From contig NZ_BDAC01000004.1 of the NCBI RefSeq assembly GCF_002091635.1, forward strand, positions 1 through 64,000: a stretch of 64,000 bases of DNA. The letters run 5' to 3'. This document shows positions 8,860 to 16,620 of the stretch, piece by piece (position 1 is the stretch's first letter; every line of letters starts with the position of its first letter). The notes below the pieces were generated by a model. That model made no database searches. It saw nothing but the letters and a program-made list of their open reading frames with translations, and was not told where the DNA came from. A program made the position numbers and the translations under genes. The DNA is from Pseudomonas indica NBRC 103045 (GTDB lineage: Bacteria > Pseudomonadota > Gammaproteobacteria > Pseudomonadales > Pseudomonadaceae).

Positions 8860-9404
8860 ACCCGTGCCTCGCCGAGCAGGGCGAGAAGCGACGCGAGGGT
8901 GGTTGCCAGTTCGCCGGAGTTGTCCAGCAGGACCACGTCATCCTCCAGGCCAACGGCGAAGATGGCGTTGCGCGCCAGGCGCGCTTCGATTTCCGCCGAG
9001 GATTCCCGTCCCCGCGCCAGCAGGCGCTGACGCAAGACGGCCGAATCGACGCAGAGCATCACCGCCAGCAGGTCGGGATAGCGGGCTCGGGCCTGCGGCA
9101 GGTAGGCCCGCGAGCCATTGACCAGCACATCGTGGCCGGCCGCCAGCCAATCGTCGATCTGCCGGGGAATGCCATAGGCCAAGCCATTGGCGCGCCAGCT
9201 CATGGCGAAGGCACCCTGCTCTTCCAGCCGTTCGAATACCTCCAGCGTCACCGACCGCGCCTCTTCGCCGACCGCTTCGGCCGAGCGGGTAATCACCCGG
9301 CGGGCGATCCGGCCGCCGCGTGCTTCCAGCAGCGGGCGCGCGGCCTGCAACAGGCTGTCCTTGCCCGCCCCGGACGGGCCCATCAGGTAAATCAGTCGAC
9401 TCAT
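8850..9404 (-). CDS. phnN: Ribose 1,5-bisphosphate phosphokinase PhnN
   Basis: A 184-residue P-loop kinase of guanylate-kinase fold. The Walker A motif GPSGAGKDSLL lies at about residues 9-19. PhnN phosphorylates ribose 1,5-bisphosphate to PRPP, the last step of the C-P lyase route and a side route to PRPP. The ATG at 9404 follows a GAACGCAC segment with only a weak ribosome binding site. phnP overlaps its 3' end. Upstream is a long gap and then amrZ, whereas in P. aeruginosa (as remembered) about ten further phn genes fill this interval. Confidence 0.88.
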   Translation of the reverse strand: MSRLIYLMGPSGAGKDSLLQAARPLLEARGGRIARRVITRSAEAVGEEARSVTLEVFERLEEQGAFAMSWRANGLAYGIPRQIDDWLAAGHDVLVNGSRAYLPQARARYPDLLAVMLCVDSAVLRQRLLARGRESSAEIEARLARNAIFAVGLEDDVVLLDNSGELATTLASLLALLGEARVCA

Positions 9405-9957
9405 GTGCGTTCCGGCTCTCGATCGACAGGGAACATTGCGGCTGGCCTTCCTTATATAGAGGAACTCGTTCGGCGGTACCGCGCCAAATCATAGCGTGCC
9501 CTCGCCGATGGCAGCGCTTCCCGCGACGGCTGGGCGCGCGACAGGCACATACAGGCATCGCGCCACTGGTAGCTGGCGATATGCCGTTTGTCGGGTAAAA
9601 CGATGAAAAAGTTTCCGGGAGCGAGGTGGCCAGAGGCGCTGGAAAGCACGGGATAGCCACGACCGGAAAATAAGTGGGCTGCGAAGCGCAGCACATCGGC
9701 GCCATAATTCCGAGCAAATCAGGCGGATTTTGCTGACCGACTCTCATTTCCTGATAATCGGTGCTGGCAAAAAGCCTTTACATGGACCACACTATGACAC
9801 GTAATTGACGTCAAGGAACCGTTTGGCTGACCCACGGTCATAACCACGCCAATAGTGATGTCCGGTGAACGACTTGCTGCAAGGATGGTCAAACCGGTGA
9901 CTGTCCAATAGCTGATCGCCAGCATTCACTTCATTGAACTAACCGGTCCTGAAAAAT
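9405..9957. other. 553-bp gap between phnN and amrZ
   Basis: This gap separates divergent phnN and amrZ. A minus-strand open frame at 9452-9694 (80 codons) lacks a ribosome binding site and matches no family I recognise; it could be a fragment of a lost gene. The right part (about 9720-9957) is less GC-rich and holds short palindromic sequences such as TTGACGTCAA (9805-9814) and a candidate AlgU-type promoter, consistent with the long, heavily regulated leader known for amrZ. Confidence 0.5.
9816..9843 (+). promoter_or_regulatory. Candidate AlgU (sigma-22) promoter of amrZ
   Basis: GAACCG (9816-9821), a 16-base spacer and TCATAA (9838-9843) resemble the sigma-E/AlgU pattern GAACTT-N16/17-TCTGA. 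amrZ of P. aeruginosa is known to be transcribed by AlgU, which supports the reading. Transcription would begin near 9850, leaving a leader of about 108 bases. The match is imperfect at both hexamers. Confidence 0.4.
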
Positions 9958-10290
9958 ATGCGCCCTATGAAACAGGCTATTTATTCCAGCCGCACGGCTG
10001 ACAAGTTTGTCGTCCGCTTGCCCGACGGGATGCGTGAGCGCATCGCCGATGTGGCGCGTAACCACCACCGCAGCATGAACTCCGAGATCATCGCTCGCCT
10101 CGAACAAAGCCTGATTCAGGAAGGTTCGTTGGGCGATGACCTGAACATGCGTCTGGACAGCCCGGAGCTGTCCCTGCATGAACGCGAGCTTCTGCAGCGC
10201 TTCCGTCAGCTTTCGCGTCGACAGCAGAATGCGCTGGTCGCGCTGATCGCCCATGACATGGAAATGGCCGCTGAAGAGGCGACGGCCTGA
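9958..10290 (+). CDS. amrZ: AmrZ ribbon-helix-helix regulator
   Basis: A 110-residue Arc-family DNA-binding protein nearly matching P. aeruginosa AmrZ (AlgZ). The flexible N-terminus is followed by the ribbon strand [18 protein letters not shown] and helix region [18 protein letters not shown] (about residues 17-52), then a C-terminal tetramerisation region ([18 protein letters not shown]). AmrZ activates alginate and twitching functions and represses flagellar and other genes, including its own. The ATG at 9958 gives the expected MRPMKQA start. A strong terminator follows at 10311. Confidence 0.95.
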   Translation: MRPMKQAIYSSRTADKFVVRLPDGMRERIADVARNHHRSMNSEIIARLEQSLIQEGSLGDDLNMRLDSPELSLHERELLQRFRQLSRRQQNALVALIAHDMEMAAEEATA

Positions 10291-10310
10291 TCGAGCCGTA
10301 ACAGCGAAAG

Positions 10311-10335
10311 AGCCGGCATTGCGCCGGCTTTTTTG
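10311..10335 (+). terminator. Rho-independent terminator after amrZ
   Basis: AGCCGGC (10311-10317) pairs with GCCGGCT (10323-10329) around a 5-base loop and is followed by a run of T. It lies about 20 bases after the amrZ stop codon. Confidence 0.9.
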
Positions 10336-10456
10336 TGCCTGATGAAATCGGACCGGTCTTCATCCGACAGAACGGTGGCCAAACCCGGCGGGACGGCATC
10401 GCAGATCCGCCCGGCTCGGCCAACCAGGCGCGGCGCTCCCTGCGCCGGCCCTCGCC

Positions 10457-10777
10457 TCAGGCCGCCATGCGGCGGCATTCCTCGGCGCAGCTCATGCAGG
10501 CCTTGGCGCAGGCCTGACAATGACCCGCCTCATGCTTGGCGCATTCCTCGCCACAGGCTTGGCAAACCTCCGCGCACAGGGCACAGAAGCGCTTGGCGAA
10601 GGGGCTCTGCCGGGTCATCATCACCGCCGCCAATTGGCACATGGCCGCACAATCGAGGTCCAGTTGGATGCAGCGTGCCATCATCTGCACATTGTCTTCG
10701 CGCAGGCAGGATGCGGCGCAGTTCTCGCAGGTCAGGGCGCAATCGCGGCAGGCCTGGATACAGGTATCGAAATTCAT
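10457..10777 (-). CDS. Cys-rich four-helix copper-binding protein
   Basis: A 106-residue protein with 15 or more cysteines in CxxC and CxxxC spacing (for example CRDCALTCENCAASC, CALCAEVCQACGEEC and CQACAKACMSCAEEC). This is the DUF326 / Csp family, whose four-helix bundles store many Cu(I) ions on thiols along the bundle core. No signal peptide is visible, so it resembles the cytosolic Csp3 type. The ATG at 10777 has GGGAGA upstream. It is 21 bp downstream of a small exported protein gene and near the copper cluster, which supports a copper buffer role. Confidence 0.85.
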   Translation of the reverse strand: MNFDTCIQACRDCALTCENCAASCLREDNVQMMARCIQLDLDCAAMCQLAAVMMTRQSPFAKRFCALCAEVCQACGEECAKHEAGHCQACAKACMSCAEECRRMAA

Positions 10778-10798
10778 GGGGGGTCTCCCGTCATTCGG

Positions 10799-11140
10799 TC
10801 ATCGAGTAAATGGATGGGTGCCAGAGGCCAGCGCCCAGGGGGGACGATCCGGCAACAGGGGATGCGGGGGTACGTAGTGAGCGGGCTCGTCCGGCACGGC
10901 GAAGATCGCCGTCGATGCGGTCAGTGGCGGAGTGTCGTTCGGGATCGCCGCGACCAGACAGCAATGACCTGCCGTGCAGGCCGGGGCGTGCATGCCCCGA
11001 TGCGCTGTCGCATGGGCACTCTGGTGTGCCAGGGTTTCCCGGCACGGTGGCGCCGCCAGGCACTGCGCCTGCATCTCGGCGGTCAGCAGTACGCCCGCCA
11101 GCAGCACCAGCATGATGAGCAACGGCATACGGGTTGGCAT
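10799..11140 (-). CDS. Small exported His/Cys-containing protein
   Basis: A 113-residue protein with a clear N-terminal signal sequence (PLLIMLVLLAGVLLTAEMQA). The remainder has scattered Cys, His and Pro residues (HQSAHATAHRGMHAP, CTAGHCC) but no recognisable domain. The ATG at 11140 has GGAGGACGG directly upstream. It precedes the Cys-rich copper-binding gene by 21 bp and would be in one transcript with it; a periplasmic metal-binding or sensing role is inferred only from context and composition. Confidence 0.6.
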   Translation of the reverse strand: MPTRMPLLIMLVLLAGVLLTAEMQAQCLAAPPCRETLAHQSAHATAHRGMHAPACTAGHCCLVAAIPNDTPPLTASTAIFAVPDEPAHYVPPHPLLPDRPPWALASGTHPFTR

Positions 11141-11217
11141 CCGTCCTCCGGCAATGGTTCGGACCTAAGGGTGGACTGCCCGGCTCCGGCGAAGTTTTCC
11201 TCGATGGCTGAACGGTC

Positions 11218-11658
11218 GTGCTAGGCGAACCGTCCGCTTACGCGGGCCTGTTCCTGCTGGCGCTGGTGGCGGCGACCCTGCTGCCGGCGCAGTCGGAAGC
11301 CGCGCTGGTGGTCCTGCTGCTGAGTGGAGATTATTCGACCGCCGGGCTGCTCGCCGCGGCAATCGGCGGCAATACCCTGGGTTCGCTGGTGAACTGGCTG
11401 CTCGGCCGCTCCATCGAGCATTACCGCGATCGCCGCTGGTTTCCGGCCAATGCGGAACAATTGGCGCGTGCGCAGCGCTGGTATCACCGCTACGGGCGCT
11501 GGTCGCTGCTGCTGAGCTGGCTGCCCATCGTCGGCGACCCGCTGACGCTGATCGCCGGGGTCATGCGCGAGCCGCTGCCAAGCTTCCTTCTGATCGTCGC
11601 CCTGGCCAAGGCGGTGCGCTATCTAGTGTTGGCGGCGGTGACGATGGGGTGGGGATAA
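11218..11658 (+). CDS. YqaA-like SNARE-associated/DedA-type membrane protein
   Basis: A 146-residue integral membrane protein with about four hydrophobic segments. It has the YqaA/DedA-like glycine-rich reentrant motif GGNTLGSLVNWLLGR (about residues 49-63) and the conserved WYHRYGRWSLLLSWLPIVGDPLTLIAG (about 87-113). YqaA proteins are small relatives of the DedA lipid or ion transport family; their function is not settled. The GTG start at 11218 is used because an upstream ATG at 11203 runs into a stop at once. It points away from the small exported protein gene. Confidence 0.85.
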   Translation: MLGEPSAYAGLFLLALVAATLLPAQSEAALVVLLLSGDYSTAGLLAAAIGGNTLGSLVNWLLGRSIEHYRDRRWFPANAEQLARAQRWYHRYGRWSLLLSWLPIVGDPLTLIAGVMREPLPSFLLIVALAKAVRYLVLAAVTMGWG

Positions 11659-11735
11659 GGGCTGTGCACAGGGACCTCTTCATTCGAGGCACCGCTGGGC
11701 GGATAAATCCGCCCGCGAATGGGACACCCAAAAGC

Positions 11736-11815
11736 TTCGCCAGCAGATCTGGCTCCTACAGTAAATCCGCCCCTATTGCATGAGGCCCCGTGCGTAGGGG
11801 CGAATTCATTCGCCC
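11736..11815. repeat. REP-like repeats between convergent genes
   Basis: TTCGCCAGCAGATCTGGCTCC (from 11736) belongs to the family at 8038 and 37468, with a one-base difference from the other copies. GGCGAATTCATTCGCC (11799-11814) belongs to the other repeat family and is followed by a degenerate inverted copy near 11826-11840. The repeats fill the space between the YqaA-like gene and the copper cluster. Confidence 0.6.
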
Positions 11816-11854
11816 GGCGCAGTTTCGCCAGGCAGATGAATCCCCCCAACAGCC

Positions 11855-12199
11855 TCACTGCGCCGGCTTGATCTCGGTGACGACGATGGCGCCGCCTTCC
11901 TGCTCGGCCTGGAACAGAACCTTGTCGCCCGGCTTGAGCCCTTCCAGCAGCGCGGCGTCGCGAACGCGGAAGACCATGGTCATGGGCGGCATGCCCAAGC
12001 TCTTGAGCGGGCCGTGGCGCAGGGTGATCTTCTTCGCCGCGGCGTCCACCTTGCGTACTTCGCCCTGGTTCATCTCCTCGTTCTGCGCCAACTGCATGTG
12101 GCCCGTGTGAGCCGAGTGGTCGACGGTCTCGGCGGCCTGGGCCCAGAGCGGTTGCGCCAGCCCAACGGCGAGCAGTGTGGCAGTCATCAGTGCTTTCAT
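11855..12199 (-). CDS. CusF-like periplasmic copper-binding protein
   Basis: A 114-residue secreted protein. After a signal peptide (MKALMTATLLAVGLAQPLWAQA) comes a His-containing linker and an OB-fold domain with GEVRKVDAAAKKITLRHGPLKSLGMPPMTMVFRV, the CusF pattern in which a His, a Trp/Leu position and two Met residues (here LGMPPMTM) bind Cu(I) or Ag(I). The ATG at 12199 follows GAGAGAAC; an upstream in-frame start gives a non-signal head. It is the last gene of the copper cluster, 83 bp after the cupredoxin gene. CusF normally feeds an RND pump; no such pump is present here. Confidence 0.88.
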   Translation of the reverse strand: MKALMTATLLAVGLAQPLWAQAAETVDHSAHTGHMQLAQNEEMNQGEVRKVDAAAKKITLRHGPLKSLGMPPMTMVFRVRDAALLEGLKPGDKVLFQAEQEGGAIVVTEIKPAQ

Positions 12200-12282
12200 C
12201 GGTTCTCTCCTACTTCTCGCGGGCGCACGATGCCCCGCGTCAAAAACCCAGGGTCGGCAGATGCCCGCCGACCGCCTCTCAT

Positions 12283-12789
12283 TCATTTGGTAGCCACGAC
12301 CTTGATCCGTCCAACCATGCCCGCCTCGTAGTGGCCGGGAATCAGGCAGGCGAAGTGGAATTCACCCGGCCGGTTGAAGGTCCAGACGATCTCGCCGCGC
12401 TTGCCCGGGGCGACGTGGGCCATGTAGGGCTCGTCGTGTTCCATGCCGGGAAACTTCTTCATCAATGCCGCATGCTCGTCGAGTTCCGGTTTGGTGCCGA
12501 TGACGAACTCGTGCATCACCTGGCCATCGTTGTGATGGACGAAACGTACCGTCTCGCCCGCCTTGACCTTGATGAAGTCGGGGCTGAAGCGCATGGCGTC
12601 GGACATGCTCACCTCGATGGTGCGGTCGGCCTCCTTGCGTTCGCCGGCGATGCCCCAATCCTTCTGTTCCTTGACCACCGGTTTGGCATGGCCGGAGCCG
12701 GCCTGATCGCCATGGGCATGGACCTGGGCGGCACCGCCCAAAGCCCCCAGCATCAACGCAGGGGCCACCATTTTGCGGATTCGTTTCAT
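12283..12789 (-). CDS. Exported cupredoxin, CopI-like
   Basis: A 168-residue protein with a signal peptide (MVAPALMLGALGGAAQVHA) and a single cupredoxin domain. Type-1 copper ligands are readable: His in QVMHEFVIG, Cys and His in FACLIPGHYEAGM with the terminal Met. The spacing C-x4-H-x4-M is that of plastocyanin/azurin-like proteins. Related proteins (CopI family) give copper tolerance under oxic and anoxic conditions. The ATG at 12789 is preceded by AGAGAGCAGAACC. It follows the multicopper oxidase gene by 23 bp. Confidence 0.88.
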   Translation of the reverse strand: MKRIRKMVAPALMLGALGGAAQVHAHGDQAGSGHAKPVVKEQKDWGIAGERKEADRTIEVSMSDAMRFSPDFIKVKAGETVRFVHHNDGQVMHEFVIGTKPELDEHAALMKKFPGMEHDEPYMAHVAPGKRGEIVWTFNRPGEFHFACLIPGHYEAGMVGRIKVVATK

Positions 12790-12812
12790 CGGTTCTGCTC
12801 TCTCTTTCACGT

Positions 12813-14222
12813 TCAGTGATCGGTATGCCCGGCGGGCTTGCGTACATTCACTTCGACATCCGGCGAGGCCTGCTGGCGGGGCATCGACTGCCCGCCCGCT
12901 CTGGACGAGCGCGCCGGCTCGGCCAGCACGCCGCGCCATTCGGATGCCACGGTGCCTTCGGGGTGGCGGTACCAGCCGTGGTCGCGGTAGTCGCCGGGCT
13001 GCTGGTCGGCGCGGACCTTGAGCACAGTGAACATGCCGCCCATCTCCACTGAGCCGAACGGGCCGTCGCCGGTCATCATCGGTGCGGTGTTGTCCGGCAG
13101 CGGCATTTCCATCTCGGCCATGTCGGCCATGCCGCGTTCGCCCATCACCATGTAGTCGGGAATCAGGCCGGTGATCTTCTTCGCCAAGCCGCGATGGTCC
13201 ACCCCGATCATCGTCGGCACGTCATGCCCCATGGCGTTCATGGTGTGGTGGCTCTTGTGGCAGTGCAGCGCCCAGTCGCCCTCCTCGTCGGCGATGAACT
13301 CGACCTGGCGCATCTGCCCCACCGCCACGTCGGTGGTCACCTCCGGCCAGCGTGCGCTCTTCGGCACCGGGCCGCCATCGGTACCGGTTACCTCGAACTC
13401 GTGGCCATGCAGGTGGATCGGGTGGTTGGTCATGGTCAGGTTGCCCACGCGGATGCGCACCCGGTCGCCCTTGCGCACCACCAGCGGGTCGATGCCGGGG
13501 AAGATCCGGCTGTTGAAGGTCCATAGGTTGAAGTCGAGCATGGTCATGATCTTTGGCGTGAAGCTGCCCGGCTCGATGTCGTAGGCGCTGAGCAGGAAGC
13601 AGAAGTCGCGGTCGACCTCCTCGATCAGCGGGTGCGGCTCCTTCGGGTGGGTCACCCAGAAGCCCATCATGCCCATGGCCATCTGGGTCATTTCGTCGGC
13701 GTGCGGGTGATACATGAAGGTGCCGGGCCGCCGCGCGACGAACTCGTAGACGAAGGTCTTGCCCGGCTGGATGGCCTTCTGCGTCAGCCCGGAAACCCCG
13801 TCCATGCCGTTCGGCAGGCGCTGGCCGTGCCAGTGGATGCTGGTGTGTTCCGGCAGGCGGTTGGTAACGAAGATGCGCACGCGGTCGCCCTCCACCACCT
13901 CGATGGTCGGCCCCGGCGACTGGCCGTTGTAGCCCCACAGGTGGGCCTTGAAGCCGGGCGCCATCTCACGGACCACCGGCTCGGCGACCAGGTGGAACTC
14001 CTTGACTCCGTTGTTCATCCGCCAGGGCAGCGTCCAGCCGTTGAGGGTGACCACCGGGCGGTACGGCGCGCCGTTCTTCGGCTGCAGCGGCGGCTGGGTG
14101 TCCGGCCCGCCCTGGGAAACGATCTCGGGCAGCCCGGCCATCGCCGTTCGACTGACCGAAGAAGCGGCCACCGCCGCAGTAATGGCGCCGGCACCAAGAA
14201 AGAAATCACGTCGTGAAACCAT
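12813..14222 (-). CDS. Periplasmic multicopper oxidase, CopA-like
   Basis: A 469-residue exported oxidase. The Tat-type signal MVSRRDFFLGAGAITAAVAA has the twin arginines. Four copper-ligand blocks are present: SIHWHGQRLPNGMDG, MYHPHADE, HPIHLHGHEF and HCHKSHHTMNAM, covering the trinuclear centre and type-1 site. A Met-rich stretch near the C-terminus (GMADMAEMEMPL) suits Cu(I) binding. The family oxidises Cu(I) to less toxic Cu(II). It lies 17 bp after the TolC-like gene. The ATG at 14222 gives a proper Tat signal; upstream frames are shadows of the TolC gene. Confidence 0.92.
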   Translation of the reverse strand: MVSRRDFFLGAGAITAAVAASSVSRTAMAGLPEIVSQGGPDTQPPLQPKNGAPYRPVVTLNGWTLPWRMNNGVKEFHLVAEPVVREMAPGFKAHLWGYNGQSPGPTIEVVEGDRVRIFVTNRLPEHTSIHWHGQRLPNGMDGVSGLTQKAIQPGKTFVYEFVARRPGTFMYHPHADEMTQMAMGMMGFWVTHPKEPHPLIEEVDRDFCFLLSAYDIEPGSFTPKIMTMLDFNLWTFNSRIFPGIDPLVVRKGDRVRIRVGNLTMTNHPIHLHGHEFEVTGTDGGPVPKSARWPEVTTDVAVGQMRQVEFIADEEGDWALHCHKSHHTMNAMGHDVPTMIGVDHRGLAKKITGLIPDYMVMGERGMADMAEMEMPLPDNTAPMMTGDGPFGSVEMGGMFTVLKVRADQQPGDYRDHGWYRHPEGTVASEWRGVLAEPARSSRAGGQSMPRQQASPDVEVNVRKPAGHTDH

Positions 14223-14239
14223 AGTTATCGCAATCCTGT

Positions 14240-15655
14240 TCAATGACCGGCAGGCGCTTCGGCGGCCATTTCGACGCCGGAGGAAGCGGACAGGCTGGGT
14301 TTGCCGACCAGGGCCATGTCCAGGTCGGCGCGGGCGATCCAGAAATCGCGCAGGGCTTCGATGTAGCCGTTGACGCTGGCCATCTGCGTGCGGGCGTCGG
14401 CGAGCAGTTCGAACACGCCGATCAGCATGCCGTTGTAGCGCAGCACGTTTTCCTCGGCGATGCGCTGGCGCAGCGGCAGGATCTCGTCGCGGTAATGACG
14501 GGCGATGTCGTAGGCCGAGCGGTAGCCAAAGTAGGCTTCGCGCACTTCCGAACGGGCATTGATGGCGGTCTCGGCGGTGCGCTCCAGGGCCTGTCGGTAC
14601 AGCGACTCGGCCTTGGCCACACGCGCACCGCTCCAGTCGAACAGCGGCAGCTCCACGCTGATCTCGTAGCCGCGCTGGGTCGGCTCCTCGTTGGAGGAGT
14701 TGTGCACCGCGCCCAGTTCCAGCACGTTGACGAAACGGGTGGCCCTGCTTAGCCCGAGGTTCTTCGCCAGGCTTTCGGCGCCGAGCTTCGCGGCTTCGAT
14801 GTCGAGGCGGCTGGCCATGGCGGTACGTTCGATGTCCGGCAGATCGTCGGCGTTTTCCGGCAGGTCGGGCAAGCGTTCCGGCAATTGGAAGGCCGTCTGC
14901 TCGCCCCACAGCCCGAGCAGCCGGATCAGGCGCTCCCGCGCGGCGGTGCGGGCCTGCTCGGCGCGAACCAGGTTGAGACTGGCATCGGCATAGAAGCTCT
15001 GCTCGCGGGCCCGCTGCAACGTGCTGAAGTTGCCCGCCTCGGCCATGCGCCGGGCCAGTTCGGCGCTGGCATCGGCGGCCTCCTTGACCTTGCCTATGTA
15101 GCGCAGGCTCTCTTCGGCGGCGACGGCTTGGTAATAGGCTTTGCGGGTCTCCGCGGCGAGTTCGAGCACACGCAGGCTGGTCTCCCGCTGGACCTGCTCG
15201 AAGCGCCGGGCCTCCATACGCCGGGTCATGGGCAGGGCGATCAGGCGCGCGACGTTCAGGTGCACGCCGCGCTCCAGCTCCACTTCGTCGCCCTTGGTCA
15301 GGCGGCCGAAGGAGAAACCGGGATTGGGCAACCGTCCGGCCTGTACCAGATCGGCCTCGGAAATGCCCAGCTCATGGAACGACGCCTGCAAGCCAGGGTT
15401 GTTGAATAAGGCGACCTGCACAGCGTCGTCGACGCTCAGGGGCTTGGCCAGCAGTTCGCCGACCCGCTGCTTCAACTGCTCGCGCTCGCTGTCCGAACGG
15501 GCCCAGACCACCTCTTTGTCGAGCCGCTCGCCGGCGGTCCGCTCGACGCTGGAAAATCCGCCGTCCTTCGAGAAGCCGGCGCAGCCTCCGAGGCCAAGCA
15601 GGGCCACGGCAATCAGCGCAAGGCGGCCGCCGCGGCGTGGATTCGATACACGCAT
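14240..15655 (-). CDS. TolC-family outer-membrane lipoprotein, CusC/CzcC-like
   Basis: A 471-residue outer-membrane efflux protein. The N-terminus has a lipobox (ALLGLGGC, Cys at about residue 25), and the body contains the two repeated OEP regions rich in alpha-helical heptads (LAAETRKAYYQAVAAEESLRY and ARSEVREAYFGYRSAYDIARH). Such proteins normally form trimeric channels with an RND pump and an adaptor. Neither gene is present nearby, so this channel may borrow a distant pump or play another periplasmic role with the copper oxidase. The ATG at 15655 has GAGGAG upstream and lies 11 bp after the preceding gene. Confidence 0.88.
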   Translation of the reverse strand: MRVSNPRRGGRLALIAVALLGLGGCAGFSKDGGFSSVERTAGERLDKEVVWARSDSEREQLKQRVGELLAKPLSVDDAVQVALFNNPGLQASFHELGISEADLVQAGRLPNPGFSFGRLTKGDEVELERGVHLNVARLIALPMTRRMEARRFEQVQRETSLRVLELAAETRKAYYQAVAAEESLRYIGKVKEAADASAELARRMAEAGNFSTLQRAREQSFYADASLNLVRAEQARTAARERLIRLLGLWGEQTAFQLPERLPDLPENADDLPDIERTAMASRLDIEAAKLGAESLAKNLGLSRATRFVNVLELGAVHNSSNEEPTQRGYEISVELPLFDWSGARVAKAESLYRQALERTAETAINARSEVREAYFGYRSAYDIARHYRDEILPLRQRIAEENVLRYNGMLIGVFELLADARTQMASVNGYIEALRDFWIARADLDMALVGKPSLSASSGVEMAAEAPAGH

Positions 15656-15666
15656 GGGGTGGCTCC

Positions 15667-15981
15667 TCAGTGCTGCATGTGGCCGGAATGCCCGCTGGAT
15701 TCCGCACCGGTCTCGGGCTCGGCGGCATCCTCCTGGTAGGCTTCCATGGCGTAGGTGCGCCAGCCGCCGATGCGGCCGACGGTATCGTTGGTGGCGCGCC
15801 AGTCGGCGACTTCTGCGGGTTCTTCGAAGCGGCGGTAGTCGGCCAGCGGCGAACGGTAGACCGCCTCGGGCACGGCAGCGCCGGCGTCGCGCGGGTCCGG
15901 CTCGGCATGAATCGACGCGCTCAGGCTGAGCAGCGGAATGCAAGCCAGCGCCCACAATTCGGGTAAGGCATGACGAAGCAT
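15667..15981 (-). CDS. Small periplasmic protein of the copper cluster
   Basis: A 104-residue protein with a signal peptide (LWALACIPLLSLSASIHAE). The mature part has YRSPLADYRRFEEPAEVADWRATND and ends with a His/Met-rich tail GHSGHMQH suited to metal binding. I do not recognise a named function, but similar short proteins ahead of a TolC-like gene and a copper oxidase are familiar from copper-resistance islands. It is translationally close to the TolC-like gene (11-bp gap). Confidence 0.7.
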   Translation of the reverse strand: MLRHALPELWALACIPLLSLSASIHAEPDPRDAGAAVPEAVYRSPLADYRRFEEPAEVADWRATNDTVGRIGGWRTYAMEAYQEDAAEPETGAESSGHSGHMQH

Positions 15982-16055
15982 GAATGTCTCTCTCGCAAGG
16001 GGTCGGTCGCCGGTCTCGTGCCGGCAAAGGGGGCGCGCGCCAGGCGCGCCGGGAC

Positions 16056-16475
16056 TCAGGCGAGAGTTCTCGGGGGACGTTCGGGCGCTTCGCCGATGAA
16101 GCCGGCGAAGGACACGAAGGCAGCAACCGCCAGGGGGGCATCGGGCAGGATGGGGGAATCGTGCAGCGTGGTGGTGGTCATGCCGGCGTGGCAGCAGGCG
16201 GAGCAGAGGCTACAGGAGGCATTGCCAGCCAAGTGGCCATCATGTCCCGCCGGTGGCGAATCCGGCTGAGCGGAAGTCGCCTGGGGCTGGCCGTGCTCGT
16301 GCGCGTGTTTTGCCTCCGAGCCATGGGCATGGGCCGGGGCACTCGCCTGGACAGCGTCACGATGGTGCTCACCCACTCCGCAGAACGGCATGGATACCGC
16401 CGCGATGGCCTTGAGAGGCATCGTCAGCATCAGTATCCAGAGCAGCGCGAGGCGTAGGGAAGCCGTCAGGGTCAT
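16056..16475 (-). CDS. His/Cys-rich membrane-anchored or exported protein
   Basis: A 139-residue protein with an N-terminal hydrophobic segment (LRLALLWILMLTMPLKAIAA), a long His-rich middle (HAHGSEAKHAHEHG), a Cys cluster CSLCSACCHAG and a second hydrophobic segment near the C-terminus (LAVAAFVSFAGFI). The layout resembles short DUF2946-type proteins found at the head of metal-resistance operons. It is the first gene of the copper cluster, 74 bp before the next gene. A role in binding periplasmic copper is inferred from composition and position. Confidence 0.65.
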   Translation of the reverse strand: MTLTASLRLALLWILMLTMPLKAIAAVSMPFCGVGEHHRDAVQASAPAHAHGSEAKHAHEHGQPQATSAQPDSPPAGHDGHLAGNASCSLCSACCHAGMTTTTLHDSPILPDAPLAVAAFVSFAGFIGEAPERPPRTLA

Positions 16476-16513
16476 GGGAGGCAGTCAGGAGCCGGCAACG
16501 AACGATGAGCCGC

Positions 16514-16562
16514 ATTATGCATCGACTTCCCTGGCTCGTGGCAAACCTGACAGAAAAGTAAT
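16514..16562 (-). promoter_or_regulatory. Candidate cop-box promoter of the copper cluster
   Basis: On the minus strand, ATTACTTTTCTGTCA (16562-16548) resembles the TGACA-N5-GTAAT boxes recognised by CopR/CusR-type response regulators. A CATAAT -10 element (16519-16514) follows, with no good -35 hexamer, as expected for an activator-dependent promoter. Transcription would start near 16507 and read the first gene at 16475. No copRS genes are in the window. Confidence 0.4.
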
Positions 16563-16620
16563 GTGTCGCCCGGCATTCGTCGCAGACCGGATCGTCGCGA
16601 AGACGGCCGGCACACGCACA

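Noticed and set aside
9452-9694. 80-codon minus-strand open frame between phnN and amrZ
   Set aside because: No ribosome binding site and no family recognised; kept only as a possible gene fragment in the gap description.
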